Positions 62,027 through 64,000 of a stretch of 64,000 nucleotides of DNA are shown here, one piece after another. Each line of letters starts with the position of its first letter. The first letter of the stretch is position 1. The notes under the pieces are model-generated. The model did no database searches and was not told where the DNA came from. It saw only the letters and a list, made by a program, of their open reading frames with translations. Position numbers and translations under genes: made by a program. The DNA is from VAZQ01 sp963817135. Its GTDB lineage: Bacteria; Pseudomonadota; Alphaproteobacteria; Rhizobiales; Xanthobacteraceae. Location of the stretch: positions 62,001-126,000 of the forward strand of contig CAWFNG010000010.1 in assembly GCA_963817135.1 (NCBI GenBank), written 5' to 3'.

Positions 62027-63209
62027 ATGCTGCGGACCGTTCGCGCCTTCGAGCGCATTGGGGAAGAGAACGCATTTGCCGTGCTGGCGCGCGCGACCAT
62101 GTTGGCCGCGCAGGGGCGCGATATCATCAATCTCGGCATCGGGCAGCCCGACTTCCGCACGCCCGATTTCATTGTCGAAGCGGCGGTGAAGGCGCTGCGC
62201 GACGGCCATCACGGATACACGCCGGCGGTCGGCATCGCACCGCTGCGCGAGGCTGTGGCCGCCGACCTTCACAAGCGCTTCAAGGTCAGCGTCTCGCCCG
62301 ACGAGGTGATGATTCTCCCGGGCGGCAAGCCGACCATGTTCATGTCCATCCTGATGTTCGGCGAACCCGGGGTCGATATCCTCTATCCCGATCCGGGTTT
62401 TCCCATATATCGCTCCATGATCGAATTCACCGGCGCGCGGCCGGTCCCGGTGCCGATCCGCGAGGAGAACGGGTTCGCTTTCTCCGCCGCCGAGACGCTC
62501 GCGCTTCTCACTCCGCAATCGCGTCTGCTGATTGTCAACTCGCCGGCCAACCCGACCGGCGGCGTCACCCCCAAGCGCGAGGTTGACGCCCTGGTGACCG
62601 GGCTCGAGCGCTTTCCCGATCTCGCGGTGATGTCGGACGAGATCTACGACCATATGGTCTACGACGGCGAGACGCATGTGTGTCTCTTGTCCTATCCGTC
62701 GAATTCGCGACCGGCTCATTCTGCTCAATGGCTGGTCGAAGACCTATGCCATGACCGGCTGGCGATTGGGCTACGCAATCTGGCCCGGCAAGCTCTACGA
62801 TTATGCGCGGAAGCTCGCAGTGAACCTGCATTCCTGCGTCAATGCGTCGGCGCAATATGCCGGGTTGGCGGCGCTGCAAGGGCCGCAGGACGAAGTCGCG
62901 AAAATGGTCGCTGCCTTCGACGAGCGGCGCAAAATCGTGGTGGACGGCTTGAACCGCTTGCCGAATGTGAGCTGCGCCACGCCCAAAGGCGCGTTCTATG
63001 CTTTTCCCAATATCAAGCGCACCGGCTGGAAAGCGAAGGCGCTTGCATCTGCGCTCCTGGAGGATGCCGGCGTTGCGGTGATCGGCGGCCCTGACTTCGG
63101 CATTCTCGCCGAGGGCTATCTGCGGCTCTCCTACGCCAATTCGACCGAGAATATCCTTCGCGCTCTCGATCGCATGCGCGCGTTCCTCTCCTCCCGCCAG
63201 GCGGCATAG
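62027..63209 (+). pseudogene. Class I/II aminotransferase, interrupted by +1 frameshift
   Basis: First frame from ATG 62027: INLGIGQPDFRTPDFIVEAA, GYTPAVGIAPLREAVAADLH, LIVNSPANPTGGVTPKREVD, LAVMSDEIYDHMVYDGETH. At GAATTC (62701-62706) an extra A moves the reading to the +1 frame, which continues RDRLILLNGWSKTYAMTGWR (PLP Lys), CVNASAQYAGLAALQGPQDE and GYLRLSYANSTENILRALDR, ending at 63209. Taking out one A gives a normal aspartate-aminotransferase-fold enzyme of about 393 residues. As written it would stop before 63094 in the wrong frame. Possibly a sequencing error, since both halves look well conserved. Confidence 0.85.
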
Positions 63210-63211
63210 TT

Positions 63212-63270
63212 ACCCTCTCCCCTCTGGGGGAGAGGGTGGCGAGCGAAGCGAGCCGGGTGAGGGGGAATTG
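63212..63270. repeat. Left inverted repeat of the DUF559 cassette
   Basis: 59 nt: ACCCTCTCCCCTCTGGGGGA, then GAGGGTGGCGAGCGAAGCGA and GCCGGGTGAGGGGGAATTG. It contains its own hairpin (ACCCTCTCCCC with GGGGGAGAGGGT). The reverse complement of this block is found at 63631-63708 with one extra insert, so the two bracket the gene between them exactly from the base before its start to the base after its stop. Confidence 0.9.
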
Positions 63271-63630
63271 ATGGTCAAGTTCGAGCGGCCGACATTGGCG
63301 ACCGACCGCGCGCGGCGAATGCGTCGCGAACCTACGCATGCGGAGCGAAAGCTTTGGCTCCTGCTACGCGATCGCCGGCTTGCGAGTGCAAAATTTCGGC
63401 GCTAGGTCCCGATTGGTCCTTACATCGTGGATTTCATCTGCCATCGTCTCAAGCTGATCGTCGAAGCCGATGGCGGTCAACATGCGGACAGCGCTCGTGA
63501 TCGGGCGCGCGACAAATGGCTCACCGATGAAGGATATACCGTGATCAGGTATTACAACCACGATATCCTGAAAAATCCAGAGGGTGTCCTTTTGGATTTA
63601 TGGGCTAAACTTCCACGCCAGAACGATTAG
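63271..63630 (+). pseudogene. DUF559 (restriction-endonuclease-fold) gene with amber codon
   Basis: 119 codons. DUF559/very-short-patch-like nuclease motifs: RRMRREPTHAERKLWLLLRD, then FRR, a TAG at 63403-63405, VPIGPYIVDFICHRLKLIVE (Asp and Glu of the PD-ExK-like core), ADGGQHADSARDRARDKWLT and DEGYTVIRYYNHDILKN. The codon at the stop is CAG (FRRQ) in normal members, so one C-to-T change caused it. The reading otherwise is intact. The gene fills the space between two inverted repeats, as in a mobile or repeat-borne cassette. Role of this family is unproved. Confidence 0.85.
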
Positions 63631-63708
63631 CAATTCCCCCTCACCCGGCTCCCCCGTCTGCGCTGCGCTTGACGGGCTCGCCACCCTCTCCCCCAGAGGG
63701 GAGAGGGT
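63631..63708. repeat. Right inverted repeat of the DUF559 cassette
   Basis: 78 nt starting CAATTCCCCCTCACCCGGCTC and ending ACCCTCTCCCCCAGAGGGGA with GAGGGT. Compared with the reverse complement of the left repeat, the outer and inner ends are the same; only the middle differs (CCCCGTCTGCGCTGCGCTTGACGG in place of GCTTC). It runs to 20 nt before the acyl-CoA dehydrogenase start, so this gene's promoter lies in or before it. Confidence 0.9.
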
Positions 63709-63727
63709 TTTGCCGAGAGTCCCTCAC

Positions 63728-64000
63728 ATGTCGACCCAGCTCTCCGAAGAACAGCGGCTGATGAAAGAGACCTGCCGTCAGTACGTCGACGACGTGGTCA
63801 TTCCGTTCATTCGCCAGAACTGGCAGCGCGAATGGCTGATGACGCCGGAAGACCGGCTGCCGCCGGAAATCCTCGCCGGCGCCGACAAGATCGGCATCCG
63901 CACCCTGGCGGTGCCGGAAGAATTCGGCGGGGTCGAGCTTGACCGCAGCAGCGAAGTGCAGACCTTCGCCATCATCGCCGAGGAAATCGCCCGCGGCAAT
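63728..64000 (+). CDS. Acyl-CoA dehydrogenase, N-terminal part (cut by window end)
   Basis: 91 codons from ATG 63728, open to the window edge. MSTQLSEEQRLMKETCRQYV, then PPEILAGADKIGIRTLAVPE and EFGGVELDRSSEVQTFAIIA match the N-terminal helical domain of acyl-CoA dehydrogenases (the PEEFGG motif is typical). Flavin-dependent alpha,beta-desaturation of an acyl-CoA is the family reaction. Substrate cannot be told from this part. Confidence 0.85.
   Translation, partial: MSTQLSEEQRLMKETCRQYVDDVVIPFIRQNWQREWLMTPEDRLPPEILAGADKIGIRTLAVPEEFGGVELDRSSEVQTFAIIAEEIARGN

Noticed and set aside
63212..63708. Clustered repeats considered as a CRISPR array
   Set aside because: The repeats are inverted, only two in number, and enclose a coding frame; no spacers.

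Overview
The window is about 64 kb of GC-rich chromosome-like DNA. Its gene content points to an alphaproteobacterium of the order Hyphomicrobiales, most likely the Nitrobacteraceae/Xanthobacteraceae side (Bradyrhizobium-, Rhodopseudomonas- or Pseudolabrys-like). The grounds are an unmistakable ctrA with a CtrA-type box and GANTC sites upstream, a FliJ-like gene divergent from it, a 66-residue membrane protein (18480-18680) and a 177-residue hypothetical protein (522-1055) that I recognise from Bradyrhizobium-type genomes, and several families of intergenic palindromic repeats. I saw no rRNA, tRNA, CRISPR array, prophage or insertion sequence with a transposase.

Layout. Positions 1-5.8 kb: a PLDc_N/SHOCT membrane protein, a conserved hypothetical, a small secreted Cys-rich peptide, a P-type cation ATPase, an unknown membrane protein and a PPK2 polyphosphate kinase. 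6-15 kb: GntP-type permease, two patatin phospholipases, AI-2E-type permease, metallophosphoesterase, an RsuA-family pseudouridine synthase divergent from tadA, and a small periplasmic protein. 15-18.7 kb: regulatory block with ctrA, fliJ, and an ECF sigma factor with a frameshifted anti-sigma factor. 18.8-29.9 kb: glutathione transferase, an M24-fold hydrolase with an altered metal site, then an aerobic benzoyl-CoA (box) cluster: bclA, an aldo/keto reductase, boxR with a palindromic operator, an alpha/beta hydrolase, boxC, boxB, and an extradiol dioxygenase on the other strand. boxA is not in the window. 30-35 kb: a class V aminotransferase divergent from a large FAD/Fe-S dehydrogenase (a glyoxylate-like theme), and HupE. 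35-41.5 kb: a translationally coupled GNAT-peptidase C39 fusion plus RLAN/ATP-grasp ligase pair, then an NMT1-type ABC importer and an EamA transporter. 41.5-47.5 kb: a 2-oxoacid/acetoin dehydrogenase operon (E1alpha, E1beta, aldehyde dehydrogenase, frameshifted E2, hydroxyacid dehydrogenase). 47.6-56 kb: protease-inhibitor-like protein, PhzF, regulators, flavin monooxygenase, amidohydrolase and asnS. 56-57 kb: remains of toxin-antitoxin genes. 57-62 kb: radC, map, sfsA and a coupled sugar-acid-like operon. 62-64 kb: a frameshifted aminotransferase, a DUF559 cassette bracketed by inverted repeats, and the start of an acyl-CoA dehydrogenase.

The most unusual material is in the repeats. A bipartite double-hairpin element occurs three times, once inverted, with several compensatory base-pair changes between copies. 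A GTAGCCCGG palindrome supplies the in-frame TAG stop codon of three different genes. A DUF559 gene sits between long inverted repeats like a cassette. The GNAT-C39/ATP-grasp pair is the best candidate for a poorly described biochemical system. Several genes carry single-base lesions (three +1 shifts, a twice-shifted antitoxin, one amber codon); whether these are decay or sequencing error cannot be decided from the sequence alone.
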